DNA from: Lunularia cruciata
Lineage: Eukaryota; Streptophyta; Marchantiopsida; Lunulariales; Lunulariaceae
Reading direction: 5' to 3'
DNA length: 64,000 nt
NCBI GenBank assembly: GCA_948567375.1
Contig: OX419760.1
Location: forward strand, 44,082,001-44,146,000
The position numbers and the translations under genes were made by a program. Below are positions 1 through 12,883 of this stretch, piece after piece; position 1 is the stretch's first letter, and each line of letters starts with the position of its first letter. The notes beneath the pieces are model-generated. The model worked only from the letters and a program-made list of their open reading frames with translations, did no database searches and had not been told where the DNA came from.

Positions 1-2582
1 GTAAACAGTAGCAACGAATTGGGCTGGATAAGACACATCGGATTTTTTCAAGTTTGAGAAAGAATTTCGAGTTAAGAAAGAGACAAAACATTCTCCACAG
101 CAGAAGTGAGAAATGTGAGATGACTTGTTCATTCCGATTCTTGAACCATCTCTAAAGTCATACATGTCTAAAGACATACTGATAACAGCAGTCCTCTGCA
201 AACTATATGTTCAATGCAATTACTAAATACTTCATATTCTTAGTGTAGATTGCCTAACTATTGTCTTCTGTTTTAGACCTTCTCCAAGGGGACCAGAAAT
301 TGTTGCAAATAAAGAAATGTCAATTATATCTCAATAAGAAAAGTAAAACCTGCCACAGCACTTCTAATCACTTCTAACGAGACGGTATGGAATAGAATCT
401 ACTGAAGTTGTAATAATCAACGGATATATAGAAAAGTCATTTGACGATAGTAAGCAAGTACATGATGGCGACATGCTAGTCGATTGTGTTTACTTTCCTC
501 AATATCGTAAAACAAAATGGACTTACTTATGGAGAATACTTACCATCTATTTACAAGTAGTTGTAATTAGATGTTCTTATATAAGGGTTTAGAAGAAGCA
601 TATGATATTGACAAGAGCCTGTTACATGGTGTATTCGAATAGCGTTTCAAGCGATTGCCTTTTCGGTCCTTGAATAGATAAACAATCGAGTGAGAGGAAA
701 ACTTTCCCGATCAATCTTTAGATGCCAATGTTACATGGAAGTGACCCAAACAAACTGTCCTCTCGATTCTCCAATCACCTATTGTGTTTAGAAAAAAGAG
801 TAGAACTCTCAACCTCGAGTGATAGGAACTAAGCTGTCTATGCAGTGTTCTTCATTGTAGATCATCCCATGCCAATCGGATTTCTAAGTGCTAGAGTGTC
901 GAATCAATTGGTCTGGATAAAAAAATGCACGATACCCACAAGTGCTGCAGAAGGAATGGTCTATGCGCTAGAGTTTCAAATGTTACATCTGAAGAGTTTG
1001 CAGTAGTCTGGACCTAAGACTGTCCACTCAGCCCAATCTTCAGCCATATGCATATAGTCGTCAGCCATTCGATGGTCTGCAGGAAGTAGGTTTCGTAAGA
1101 ACGTCGCTTCATCCAAGTACTTACATTGGAGAAGAAAGAGTTTGTTCGTGGAGCCCATATTATGCTTCCACGTGGTATTACGGTCCACCTTCGGTAAGGG
1201 CAAGTTGGATAAGTGCAATGAGATCGGTTCGAATCAAAAGAATTAACGTGTAAACGCAATCCATTGCACTCTCTACTTAACAAATGTAGGTGTAGATAAA
1301 CTGTGTAGATGTGATTATTGTAACATGTGTAATGATGAAAGGGATTGCAAGATTACAAAGTGTTTGAGATATTTTGAAACAATATCTAAATGTCCTTGAT
1401 CTTGTAAGTGCAGTCTCAAGTAAGAATTCTACTTGTCCGAACTAGTTCTGGATAGCTAATACAGTGTTGTTTAAAGTTGCACTAATGGATGTTTGGATAA
1501 CTGCAAAACCTACATCAGTGCAATCTGGGGGCGGGGCAGAGGAGGTGTTGCACTTATGGGAAGTGGACTGCTGTACATGGGACCGGATTCATCAAGCTTA
1601 TCGAGGTGAGGGTCTTTCTCGGCGGACTTGGGGTTTTGGCATTTGGCAAGACAGCCGCTCACAACAAACGAATGTTGGGTCTTACCTAGGCTGAGGTGTT
1701 GCAGCTTGGCATGCAAGGCCGAGCGTTGTCTAGGTTCCTTGAACCGGTGAACATCCTCCCAATTCTTCAAGTGTTGAAATCGTCATCGTTGACGCTTTTC
1801 TTGGGCTCTACAAGTACGGTACTCCAGTGATGCCGTTCAGGCTCGGAGGAAGTACTGTTCTCAAGGTTGAAGCCAGGAAGAAAATCAATAATTCAGAGCA
1901 TGTTACTGGTACCCGGCTACCTTAATGCATTATTGCAATAATGCTTGGTTTTATTACAGCGGAGAATGTGGTCTCAGGTTGCAAATTAAATTTGCAATAA
2001 ATTTTGCTGCATGCCATGTGGCCCCTACTGGTGAGTCCTTTCATCTATCTGCTGGGGACCAAAGCACACTCAATAGTTATCACCTACGACTACAGGAAAG
2101 CATCCGAAGTCCTAAGATTATGGAGCACTGAGAGTAATGGACACTCTTGAGTTGGAAAGGAGGCGAAATGCTCTATCTGTCGTCCTCTTCATCACGTGCG
2201 TTTCTTCTATTCAAAGCATAGAGACAACTCTGATAGGCATTGTAGATGATAACATTGAGGGAGAAGGTTGAGGTTAATGGGAGCTGAAAGGATGCAGGGT
2301 CTCAAAGGTTGCGGATTCAGGAGCCTTGAGTCAGCAAACTCGGGAATCTACCAAATGCTCCAAACAACATTAAGACTGGGTGAAGACTAGACACATTATG
2401 TGGATCTGTGAAGGAGCCTGTATTGATGTCTGACGCTTTCCATGTGAGTAGCCTAGGGGGATTGCAGTGAGCTAAGGCTGGAAACGACAAGGTCCCCTAT
2501 GAATCGAAAACAGTCAAGTAACGACTCAGTTTTAGAGCTAGATGGTTAGTTTGCATACCATGATTTATAAAATTTATAAAAT
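1..2582. other. No recognisable gene
   Basis: This stretch holds only short open frames (longest about 89 codons, several overlapping on opposite strands), with no motif I recognise. I see no LTR, transposase or reverse-transcriptase signature on either strand. It may be old intergenic DNA or decayed transposon sequence. Confidence 0.5.
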
Positions 2583-2626
2583 CTGTGGATGTTTTACAAG
2601 ACTAGAGTCTTGTAAAACATCCACAG
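2583..2626. repeat. Perfect 44-bp palindrome (21-bp arms, 2-nt loop)
   Basis: The left arm (2583-2603) starts CTGTGGATG and the right arm (2606-2626) is its exact reverse complement, ending CATCCACAG. Only AG separates them. The DNA could extrude as a cruciform and a transcript would form a 21-bp hairpin. No transposon ends or target duplication are evident around it. Perfect arms in a region that otherwise looks decayed suggest recent origin or maintenance. Confidence 0.95.
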
Positions 2627-3756
2627 AAAGGACTTTACAGCATGAATGGCTCAGCTGTTCCCTTAACAGCTTTAGTCTCCTTGTTCAGAGTTTCTCTCTC
2701 TTATTATGATTATCGCAATGACGCAAGACAGGCTGTCTGGACCGCTAATCTCACCTGCTGCTCTAGTGATGAGGGTGGGTCCATGTGAGTTTCCGACGAC
2801 CCTACACATCAGCTTAGAGTGGTTGCCAGAGAACTTGCTCAAGCCCAGTATACAATACTCAATAACACTTTGTAGAAAAAGTAGCAGATTCACTGCTAGC
2901 GGCAGCCGAAGCAACCCTTTATCCTCAGTTCGTCCCCAACATGGTCTAGCAGCACAATGATCCCGTTTCATAAGCTGCACAGAGGAGGGTTCTTCTGGAA
3001 GTCCCATTCGCTCCTTCATTACTGTGTCCTTATCTCTCTCGCATTTTTATCATAACAAGATGATCAACTTCTTTACTACTCCATGGCTTCTCTCCCTTGA
3101 GTGCAACCTTTCGAGACGCATCATCGATGGTTACAGTGTTGTAGATCTATTGACCTGTTGCTTGTGTAGAAAGACTTCACCTCGCTTCCTGGTTACCGTT
3201 GTGGCCTACTATCGGATGTACGTTGAGCGTTTCTATGGATGAGAGTATGTCTCCTGCAATGTGAGACACTGCAGCTATTGAACAACATCAGCATCCTCAA
3301 GGAAATCTTAGCCCTATGTTCGGATACAAGGTCTGTCAGGGCTTGTATGTGCTCAACCTACAACGTACAAGCTCTATTGGAAACTATGCCAGGATTTGTA
3401 TACACTTCCGAGTCTGCGATGGCCTCTTACTTGCTGCTATAGTCCCACATACTTCGCGTAGGCTCTCTCTGCACGCAGCTGACCTCTACTCCTGAAGCCC
3501 AGTAAGCAAAACTGGGTGCGTGCTAGACAATACTGCTGTATAATTGATCTTATGATCTAATCGATCGCTGTAAAGCAGACCTCTTCAGAACGGATGACAT
3601 GACGCTGACACGGTACAGCAGGCTCTTGAGGGTTCCTTAAGGTTACGAATCATGTCATCGCCCGCTTGAATGTTATCTATTCCTTTCCGGCTTGTGGCTA
3701 AAACTTGTTACTGGTAGATAACTGCTACGAACTCCTCACACTGTCGTCAGAATAAT
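2627..3756. other. No recognisable gene; overlapping short ORFs
   Basis: Two overlapping open frames exist: 2672-3019 on the minus strand (115 codons) and 2706-2960 on the plus strand (84 codons). Two further plus-strand frames follow at 3024-3242 and 3239-3442. None shows a known motif. The opposite-strand overlap means at most one can be real, and I cannot choose between them. Confidence 0.4.
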
Positions 3757-4100
3757 TACCTTGTTCTCGAACAGAACATGGGAAAATCAGTTGGGTTATT
3801 AGCCAAGAACCTTACCTCTACAGAGATGTAAGAAACAGAAATTTAGGCAGAAGCATTTGAGTTGGCGACAAAATGCCGACTACTGTTTGAGTCCCGGTTA
3901 CCAAAACTAATCAACTACCGCCAGGCTTTACCTTGTTCTCGTACAGAACATCGAAAAACCAGTTGAGTTATTTGCCGAGAAACTTATCTCTACAGAGACG
4001 TAAGAGACAGAATTTTATGTTCAAACAGTTGGTGACAAAATGCCGACTATCCTTTGAATCACTGTTACAAAATCAACTAGACAAGTTTGATACACACACC
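3757..4100. repeat. Diverged tandem duplication, period about 172 bp
   Basis: Two units begin at 3757 and 3929, each with TACCTTGTTCTCG followed by acagaacat. They share further blocks such as cagttgggttatt/cagttgagttatt, tctacagaga, and gacaaaatgccgacta. The units differ by many substitutions and small indels, so the duplication is old. The second unit overlaps an open frame at 3933-4262 (109 codons) with no recognised motif. Confidence 0.8.
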
Positions 4101-6369
4101 CTCGAGCATAGCAACTCTTATGGCAGTGCAGTATACGACAAGGATCCGAACCAAGTTTGTCCAGAAGCACAATGGCTCAAATGCAAATGCACAACAACAT
4201 CGCCTTTGACTGATTATGACTCTACTTGTCAGGAATTTCAAAGGGCAAAGTACAAATCCTAGCTCGTAGATCCAAGAATGTCGTCAGTCCCGAAGTGCTT
4301 TAGGCTCTACCCATCTCCACTCACGTCACGTATTCATTGATTCACCCTGCCTGTTTAGATTATTTCCTTTGTAAAAGTTCACCCTAATGATTTTGACATG
4401 GAATTCCAGATCTTGTGCAAAATACGGGGACGATGTCGAGAAAAAAGGCAGTAACAAACTGAACATTTTCTTGCAGTCTTTAATCCACTGACAATCTTCG
4501 TAACCTCCACATTTCAAGCAGGTTTGCCGTCTTCGCTGGGCATATTCGGCCCGAGAGGAGAAGATATAGAGATGAACTGAATCGTGGAGAAACAATCATG
4601 TATCCAAACTTCAAACAAAGAGGTCGCGTTTATGTCCACTACCTCCGGCATATATATGAAGACAGATGACAAGCAGAAACTCTTTTCCAAGTGACCAAAG
4701 ACTCCAAATTCAGTTCTCCTCTGCAATACTGATGATATTCACCAAACTCAACCATAGTCCACCATCAAGAATGAAATCACAAACTTCTCGTTACCATGGT
4801 TGCTGAATCTGGACACCTCTACTGCATAGGAATAAACATCAAGGACTCGATTGGTTGCTCTTATACGAACTTCGACTTATAATTTCACTCAAGAATTACA
4901 CCACCCAAGATCACAAACAGTGAAGTGTTTGACATTGGCTACACTTTCCTGGTTCACCTTGTGGAGGTAAGGGTTTTGTCGAAGTTGTGGTTAGAACATG
5001 TTTCCAAATCGGATGAAGATTTGCTGCAGTAGCTACGAATACTTCGGGGGTCCACTCATGTAAAGAGTTTTGAGTAGTTTCTCTGTCAGATGTACTTATG
5101 GAAACACTTACTTTAAACGTCACTCTCACCACAAACACAACACAACCTCAACAAGACAAGTGTACCGTATTGCCAAGTCTACTCGCTCACGAGTGTGAGT
5201 GAAAATAACCCTGTTTTGTGGTCTAACCCATTCTCTAATAGTCCTGAGTGTTTATGTCAACTAGTCACTGAACAAGGGAGGAAATACTCCCATTCCAATG
5301 AATTTGGATTGGAAGTATATGATCGTGATATTTGCTGGGAAGTTAGATAAAGAAGTGAATAATCTTTCATCATTGAATGAGTTGATTTGGAGACTTGAAC
5401 TTGTATGTGATTATTCATATTCATATGATTTGCTTGTCGAGAATGGAATTCGTACCGACAACTGACTTACTTTTATGAAATACACGGATTAGCAGCTCTT
5501 CAAAAATGATCTGAACGGGATTATCGTATCATTGTTTGACTTGAACTTGGGTTTATTTTCGAACTGGTTCACTTCTTTGGGATTTTAAATCTCACTAAGA
5601 ACTCCATGTTGGCTGGCATAAAGGTCGAGAAAACCAAAACGAAATTCACATTGAACACATTTAACAATAACCCCAGGAGCCACATCCTGATGGATTCAAG
5701 CCGTGCATGGCTGGACAATGATGACCCCGACCACCACAAAATACAGTAGAACGTGCTGCAATGAGATCTGAAGATCTTTTCCGTAATAATACAAATTCAT
5801 TGTTCTTAACAGAAATGAAAAGACCATCTTGGTCACACTAGGGAGTTAGCCATTACGTCACCGTGATGAAAATGCAACCAGGTCGGTCCAGGTTTAAGAA
5901 AAGTAAAAGAATTTCTGGCCGTCAAGAGCACTAGAGTGCAATTAGGAGGTATTTAAGATTCTGAAAACCTTTTAGAACGCTTTGATACCTGCATGGTTAT
6001 TTGATATATTTGTTTCAGGTGGTGAAGAGACTCTGCTTTTTTGAGCGAGAGCTGATTTTAAGCGTTTGGCGTCTCCCTCCGTTTCCTGACCACTTCATAT
6101 TCGGGTTCAAAGATTGGTCGAATGCATTCGAATCAGGGCCTTCAAATTGCAACCGGCCAAGCTTGAGGATAAGCACGAGGTAGTTGCTCACCAAAAGCCC
6201 TAGAAAGCTGGAAGTGAACCGATAATTATGCTCCAATAGAGTTGGTTGCGTTGGGAGGACAGCCACATCGATGTGGGATAAAGGATGCGTTGATTGCTCA
6301 AGCCCATTATATAGTCAATGAATGTCGAATATCCACATCTATAAGAGGCTTTTGAATCTCAAAATTAAA
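4101..6369. other. No recognisable gene
   Basis: Apart from the tail of the 3933-4262 frame, only short frames on both strands occur (for example 4326-4595 minus and 6015-6266 minus, opposite 6001-6183 plus). No domain, RNA gene or transposon end was recognised. Confidence 0.4.
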
Positions 6370-6562
6370 TATTTTAGGACAGATTTCTCATATCGATACG
6401 ATACTATTGGTGCTTAGCCCCCTCAAATATCTTAGGTGCTGTAGGACACATTTCTCATACCGATAGATACTCTTGGGGCAAACCCCATTCTTCCTCATGT
6501 CTTTTCTAGGTCTTGGGCTTGATAGGTCTTCCCATCCTTCTTGTTATCCTATGCGGTAGCCT
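6370..6562 (+). repeat. Structured dispersed repeat (R-tail), with upstream part duplicated
   Basis: The 3' part reads TCTTGGGGCAAACCCCATT, then GGGCTTGATAGGTCTTCCC, ATCC and GCGGTAGCC, matching the dispersed repeat copies near 37-43 kb and 54 kb. The upstream block (attttaggaca...tttctcata...gcttagcccc) occurs twice, at about 6370-6421 and 6426-6488. The same tail ends the LINE-like element at 54,707-58,060, so this is probably a 5'-truncated relative. Confidence 0.7.
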
Positions 6563-8624
6563 TTTTCTCTCTTGAATCTGGAAATCGCTTTCGCGTTTCG
6601 CTTTTCTGGGCTTGAATGAATTTCTACGGCTTTGTTCCTCACTAACAGACTCGCCTCTGTGTTTCTGTGCTCACCCTTTGTCAAAGTGGATTGTGAAGGA
6701 GAGGAGAGGTCTGCCCGAGCTAATACAAAGCTGAAGATGCTGAACGTGGATCATATTTCTATCAAAAGACGAGGAGTCTCTTGTCAGGTGAAAATTCGAG
6801 AAATCTAGAGGTGTTCTCATGGCTAGGGATAAGAAGACGGGACTTGAAAATGATCAGTCGTTTCAACCAAAACCAAGTGTGATTCTCTACATGCGCTAGA
6901 TTCCAGCAGATATTTTATTGGGCACCAAGGTGATGATATTCTTTCCGTTGATGGTATGACACTCAAGAGTGATATCAGCAATGATCTAAGAGTCTTGGAA
7001 AGCAGAATGTTTCTGGTGATGAGTACAATGTATAAGAAAGTGGTGCGAACGAGTCTATGAGGGCTGCTTCCTCTTGATGTGCAAGTGGAGAAATGCTACG
7101 TTGTGACTGACGGTGGGGTCAGAAAGCCTCAGGAGCCTACCCCGGAAGAATCAGTTCTGTAGTTTATATCAAAACAGGTATGGGAAATAGCAAGCTTACA
7201 GTAGGGGACCTTTTGCTTGTGTACAAAAGAAAACAATTGCGACTGTGGCCTAAAATCCAGAAGATAGAGAGCAGCATCACGAGCCTGCAAGGGAAAAACT
7301 AGTTCCATTGTTTATCGCAAAAGCAGATACAGAGAATAGGAGGCTACCTGTAGGAAGACTTTTGCTTCTGGACATCAGAAAATAAATGGAAACTGTCGCC
7401 AAAGATCCAGATTATCAAATGGAGATGGAAAAGTTTGGCATCAGAACCGGCTTTAACTGTCAGCATACACCATCAAAGGACAAGTAGCATAAGCTCTCGA
7501 GGATTGTATGCGGAAGACACGAGGTGGTAGGATTTGGTATTCCTAAGGAGCCAACCCCCGCTACATGTTGTACTGTAACGTAAATCCGATCGAAAACATT
7601 ACTGTCAAGATGGTCGAAGACAAAAAAAAGTTGAAAAACTATATATAAACATGCTTGTTAATACTGTAGCATATCATAGGCACTACAAAGGAATATGGGA
7701 CCAGAGGGTAAATTTGTACTTGATGGAAAAAGACGAGAGCCTGCACCAAATGCTCAACAGACAACCCGCGTGTTTTTTAAGTCCAAGTTGTGAACCTGAG
7801 CAATCGAATGGTGAGATTTGTCTAAGTAGACGCAACCCAGAACGAGAGAACAATTGTGTGTTAACGATGAGCGAAGAAAACCACCACCAAGTAGTAAACG
7901 ATGAACGAGTGCACCAATATGATCAACGACATGCCTCATAATCCAATATCCAGACTATTCGCACCGACCTGATGGGTGTGTAGTCACTTTTGGACATACA
8001 AAGTCAACGCCTTCAGTTTGAGGATTACAAGAAGAGAAAAGTTCTGCTTGGCTACGTAAAGACCACCCAAGTTGCTTACTGCAAAAGAGTACAATAATCG
8101 TAAGGAAATTCTAGAGTCCTAGCAGCAGTAGTGTACCTAATTCTTGAAACCTAACCCTCTGGTTTTACGTTACCACTTGTAAGATAGGTGAAAGTCAAGA
8201 GAATTTGGTAGAAATTCGGTGTTTAGCTCTCACCACTAGCTCACCAACAGCTCTCACCAACAGCGAAAGTAATAAAGTTCTGTTGATTCTTGCGTACAAC
8301 CATCAGGAACAGCGAAATGACAATAACTGAACAAATTGGATACCTTGACTAATTTATCAACACCTCTTTGCTTCATCGCCATCAACCCAGAATAACCATC
8401 GGAATAGAACTCATACACGGAGTTGGTCTACAACTTCACAAAGTGACTATGGAACGAAAACAGAGGAGTCAGGAGGACCACGGTTGATAAAGGGTTCATG
8501 CATAGCCTTTCCATAAAGTGTTCACACACAGCCAGGTCACGGTGATTGTTCAGTCTAAACGTAGTTCAGTTTCTCTTCTCTGGTTCACTCCCTCCTGTAC
8601 CAGCCCGCACCCGCCCTGCTACAT
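6563..8624. other. No recognisable gene; contains an old duplication
   Basis: Two units begin at 7153 (agttctgtagtttat) and 7301 (agttccattgtttat) with a period near 148 bp. Shared blocks include accttttgctt/gacttttgctt and aaatccag/agatccag. The open frame at 7651-7941 (96 codons) has no recognised motif. Nothing else identifiable is present. Confidence 0.4.
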
Positions 8625-9475
8625 CTAATCTAAGCAGAATCTCCCATCTGCTCCAGCAAAGACTGTACAGCAGTCTTTGTTAACTACGTTTACACTAAAA
8701 CAATCACCGTCCATTTCTCCAGCACCGTCTAAATTTCGACTCTGCAACTTGCGGACTTCCACACTCTGATCTCCGTGCGTCTTCCAACCTTCATCAGTGG
8801 ACATGTAGGCCACTTTGGCAGGAACGCTCCACCATACTCGGGGCACCATACCATGCGTGTCGATATCAGGCAACTGGGTTTCAAACTGGATGAAATTTTC
8901 ACCATACAATCCCTTTGTTCTCTTCCGGAGACACCGTGAGAACTCTGGGCTTGATTCCCTTGCCATAAAATGGATTAGAAAGTCGATCGGTATCTGCATC
9001 AAACCCATGCAATGTTGTCCACTCCATCCTGCCAGTATCACCGCCGACCACTTTTTCAAACCGATACTCATAAAGCGAAAAGAAAATGTTGATCAAATTT
9101 CCACTTTCTTTACCAAAAGTGAACAAAATCATCTATCTAATCATCTCTTCTAGATATGCACTATTAAACAAACAACTTTCTTCCAACTAATGTTCCGTGT
9201 TCACACACCATCTATTCGAAAAGTGTTGTTTCGATCCGAAAGTATCGAACCTCAGTTTCGTCCATGACCTTTAAGGAATGTGTGAAAAGGCTCACACTTT
9301 GCGCAAATCTTTCCTGAATCAGTGATCGGAGTGTAATCCGGCAAGCCACCGGATTCTGGAAAGCATCATCCCAACATAGCGAATATCCCCGCAAACTTTT
9401 CAGTAAGGTCCGTGTGACATCTGTCATTGAGATCCGCTTGCTCTGACTTCTATCTCGTAATTTCAATTGTCTCAT
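8625..9475 (-). CDS. Possible coding region, unknown product
   Basis: Three minus-strand open frames lie close together and could be exons or a broken gene: 9475-9212 (87 codons), 9132-8899 (77 codons) and 9071-8625 (148 codons). The first starts with ATG and is rich in charged residues; the second includes the phrase MEWTTLHGFDADTDRLSN. The frames are offset, so introns or frameshifts would be needed to join them. I do not recognise a family. A competing plus-strand frame (8815-9153, 112 codons) overlaps. Confidence is low; transcript data would be needed to support it. Confidence 0.2.
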
Positions 9476-10616
9476 AAATTGGATTTTATACTAATAAAGA
9501 CGTATAAAAGTTAAAGGATACCAGTTGGTTTCAAAGAGTATGGATATACATCAGAAATACATTTTCGAAAAACTTTAGTTTGTCTGAAATGTTGCCAATT
9601 AAACTGCGATTTAGGAAATAATTGTACGATTTTGGTTAGATAAACTTGATTGGTTTTTCACGAATTTTTCAACACGAAACTAAACTTTTGTAACGCATCA
9701 ATTCAGGAGAGAACTGATTGACCAATGAAAACATGAGATTTACAATTATTCCTATTTAAGTTTCAAAGTGACAAGAAGACTGATATTAGATGACTACTCT
9801 ACTCTTCATAAGGGGGATTGGAGTAAAAAGAACATTATATTTTCTCTTCAGAGACCCGAAAGGACAGCAATAATTAAAAAAATAAAATAAAATGCCAATG
9901 CTCGGTATTAATGAACCAAGTGTAAGAAGTAGGGTGTAATATAAATGGTTATATTACATACCTTGAGCGTTATATCTCGTTAATCTAATCTGACAACTAC
10001 ATTAATCCTAGTTAATACAGGATAACTGACTATTGCAGTTGAGTGCTCCATCATAAGAACAGAACTCTATCCTATACAATACCAAGAGCCTCAATGGTCG
10101 TTATTATTTACGTTGATTCTAAGTGAAGAGTTGTGCCTACGTATTGTAGGCTCCTCTCTATCTTTGAACACAAGTTTTCTATTCAGCACACTAGCAAATT
10201 TGGTAGTGTTTAGCAAACTCCATAGCCATAAGAGGATTGAGAAATTCTAGAATTACCTTTAATTTCTGCAAGAATCCTGCAGCAAATGAACCTATACACA
10301 AGTTCCCTCCCACCCAAGAATATGCACTTCTCATTTTGCCTGACCCCAATACATGTTTCTGTTTGCTAGTGTCTGATCATGACAAGCAAATCTGAAGCAT
10401 GGCTAGTAACATGCAGAACGGAAGTGATGGTTTTCCATTTCTTTGATCCCATAATTTTTCTCACTCACCACAACAAATATAGCTCACTCAAAATAGCACA
10501 CAAAGGACCTGAGCAAAGTATCAATCTTAGAACTGAGAAGTTGGTGGTAAAATCAAAGCACTACATAAAAATTCAAATTTCTCTTTGATACTTTTCTATC
10601 CTAATTGACATTGCAA
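9476..10616. other. AT-rich stretch without recognised gene
   Basis: No coding motif was found. The right end may include the unrecognised 5' LTR of the copia remnant that follows, because a degraded primer-binding-like string (ATTGAATCAGAG) occurs at about 10,617. I could not define LTR borders. Confidence 0.35.
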
Positions 10617-10690
10617 ATTGAATCAGAGAGTTAACCAAAGTCAAAGAAAACTTGTCCTTGCAAAACAAGCAGGCCACTCCAATCAAAAAC

Positions 10691-11600
10691 CATGGCAACT
10701 TCCAAACTCATCAAGACAACGTCATGGCAAAAATTTGATGGCATTGCTTACAATTCTTGGGTATCAACGATTGAAAACAAATTCTCAATAGAGAACTACT
10801 ATGATACTAATTCCAATGAAAGCCCTAAGCATGTACTCCCCATTGCTATGCAATAACAATAGTTGCAATAGCAATGGCGGCCTTGGCAGCAAGTGCTACA
10901 ACCTCCACAACACAAGCAACGGTTGAATCAAGCAAGTTTAAATTGGGAAAAGAAAGATAAAATTGCCAGACAACACTATGGGAATGCTTCTCACAAGACA
11001 TTTCAGCCATGTTCAAGATTGCAAGACCTCCCACAAAATTTAGGAATGCCTCAAGTCAACCTACACCTCCTAAGATGGAATCATGAAAATGCATCTCAAA
11101 GAAAAAAATCCTCTACCTAAAAATTGAAACACGGCGAGTCCATTACCCGACATGTCTCACATTTTCAAAACCTTCTTATTTAACTACAAAATGTTGGAGT
11201 GGTCATTGACAATTAGGAACAAGCAATCACTATGCTTTATTCCATGCACTCACAATACATAGGTTGCATCTACATCAAAATACCAAAACAATTACCTTTC
11301 AAAACAGCATTACCTCACTCCTACATGAGGAAACCAAGATGAAACATTGAATTTTTGGCAGTACTGCCCCATTTTCTAGTCATAACAAAGGCAAGGACAG
11401 TGGAGGGAGAGAGGATTTCTTGCTCATATCAATGAAAAGCTATTTTCCAATACAAACGGAGAGTAGCATGGCACATGAAAGTGCAAACCTACAACAAATG
11501 CCCCATCCATGGCAAAGATTTTCATTGGGTAGAAAATAACCAAAATAATCCCAAGAAACAATTCAAAGGAATTAGCCTATAATTCTAAATCTTCAACACA
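10691..11600 (+). pseudogene. copia gag remnant
   Basis: Translation from the ATG at 10,691 starts MATSKLIKTTSWQKFDG and continues with NSWVSTIENKF, the typical opening of plant copia Gag (a target phrase followed by a W-containing helix). The frame breaks near 10,855, where CAA-like triplets have become stops. Further Gag-like sequence follows in shifted frames (WEKKDKIAR, then SHFQNLLI about 11,160). No zinc knuckle was found. It would form the nucleocapsid shell in an active element; here it is dead. Confidence 0.65.
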
Positions 11601-11689
11601 AAAAGGGAAACAAAAGAGAAACTAACTTAAGAAGGAGTTTACTCCAAAATTTTATGCTAATGTTTTATTTCTCCCGGCCTTTTGCTTTG

Positions 11690-11900
11690 AATCAATACCT
11701 TGGCAAAGACAAGTTAAAGATAAAAATTGGTACATGGATACAAGAGCAATACATCATCTATCTTTTGACATCCACAATTTTCTTGAGTTCACTCCAACAT
11801 CCCATTTCCCAAGCAAAAATGCAACTAAGATTTATTGGGAGATGAGACAACCTTATTCATCCTCAATAGTGGAACAATGTAGGTTTTTCTTCCCAATAGA
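11690..11900 (+). pseudogene. copia aspartic protease remnant
   Basis: The phrase WYMDTRAIHHLSFD at about 11,728-11,769 matches the copia protease active-site region, normally W-x-x-DSGA-S-x-H. The catalytic D-S/T-G-A has become D-T-R-A, so the glycine is lost and the enzyme would be inactive. Downstream residues (FLEFTPTS...) continue the family pattern until stops appear. Confidence 0.65.
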
Positions 11901-12883
11901 GGAGAAATAATACTTATAGATATTTTTTACATCCCTTCCTTGCACAAGAATCTCTTTTTGGTTAGTGACTTTGACCAAAAAAGAGTTGCATTATCATAAG
12001 GAACCAGAAATGCACCTTGTACAATAGGTTATAAAACACTATGATTGAATGTCCAATCCAAGATAAACTCTATTTGTTGGGAAAAGCAAAAATACAAGCC
12101 AACTTTGCTCAAAAGAAATTTCATTAGGTAGAGGCTTATTCAACCTGCACAATCTTACAAACAAGTCCCCAAGAAAAATTTGGGGTTGCATGAATTTGCA
12201 CTCCAATGTTGCCAATGCACTCAAACTCTTCATTGAGGCCATGGACTAGCCAAGGCATTTTCAAATTGATGGATATTCTGTCCTCAAGGTGTATTGCTAA
12301 GAAGAAAATTCCAAATGGAAGGACCCAATATTGGCTAGCTATAATCCAATGCTTCAATGAACATGGGTATGGAAAATCTTAAAAAAACCATAGGTTCACA
12401 ACTTTAAAAGAATTCCTGCCAAGATTAGAGATCCAGCCGTAGGTGCCTCCACATGAGCATTAGGTAACCATCTTCATGATAAGGGGTGGCCCTTTGGATG
12501 AAAGACCAAAGGGCCATGAAATCAGAAAGCTGTTTATGCACTACGGGCCTACGGAGAGCTAAAGCCTTGAGAGGAGGGGCAAGGGTTTCTCTATATAAAA
12601 GCACTAATTGCCCTCCTAAGATGTGCAACTACTATGCAATCCCCCTCCCTTGCACCTTGTATTTAAGTCATTGTAGGCATAATATGATCCACTTTCTTGA
12701 TTTAGCTATGGTTGCTCTAGTAAGAGTGCCAAGACTTGGATTTGAAATCACAAAGTTACTAACGTCCATGGATAATCCAATCCATTGGAGATCTACCAAA
12801 GACAACCATGATAGAAATGTAAAAATGTTATCTTTTCCTCTTCTTCTTCATAGTTAATTGTTCAAGGCAAGAATGCCAATCTT

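Noticed and set aside
1215-1240. tRNA B-box-like string (ggttcgaatc)
   Set aside because: No matching A box or acceptor stem could be folded around it, so a tRNA gene is not supported.
2672-3019. 115-codon minus-strand ORF as a gene
   Set aside because: It overlaps an 84-codon plus-strand ORF, has no motif, and its composition gives no reason to prefer it.
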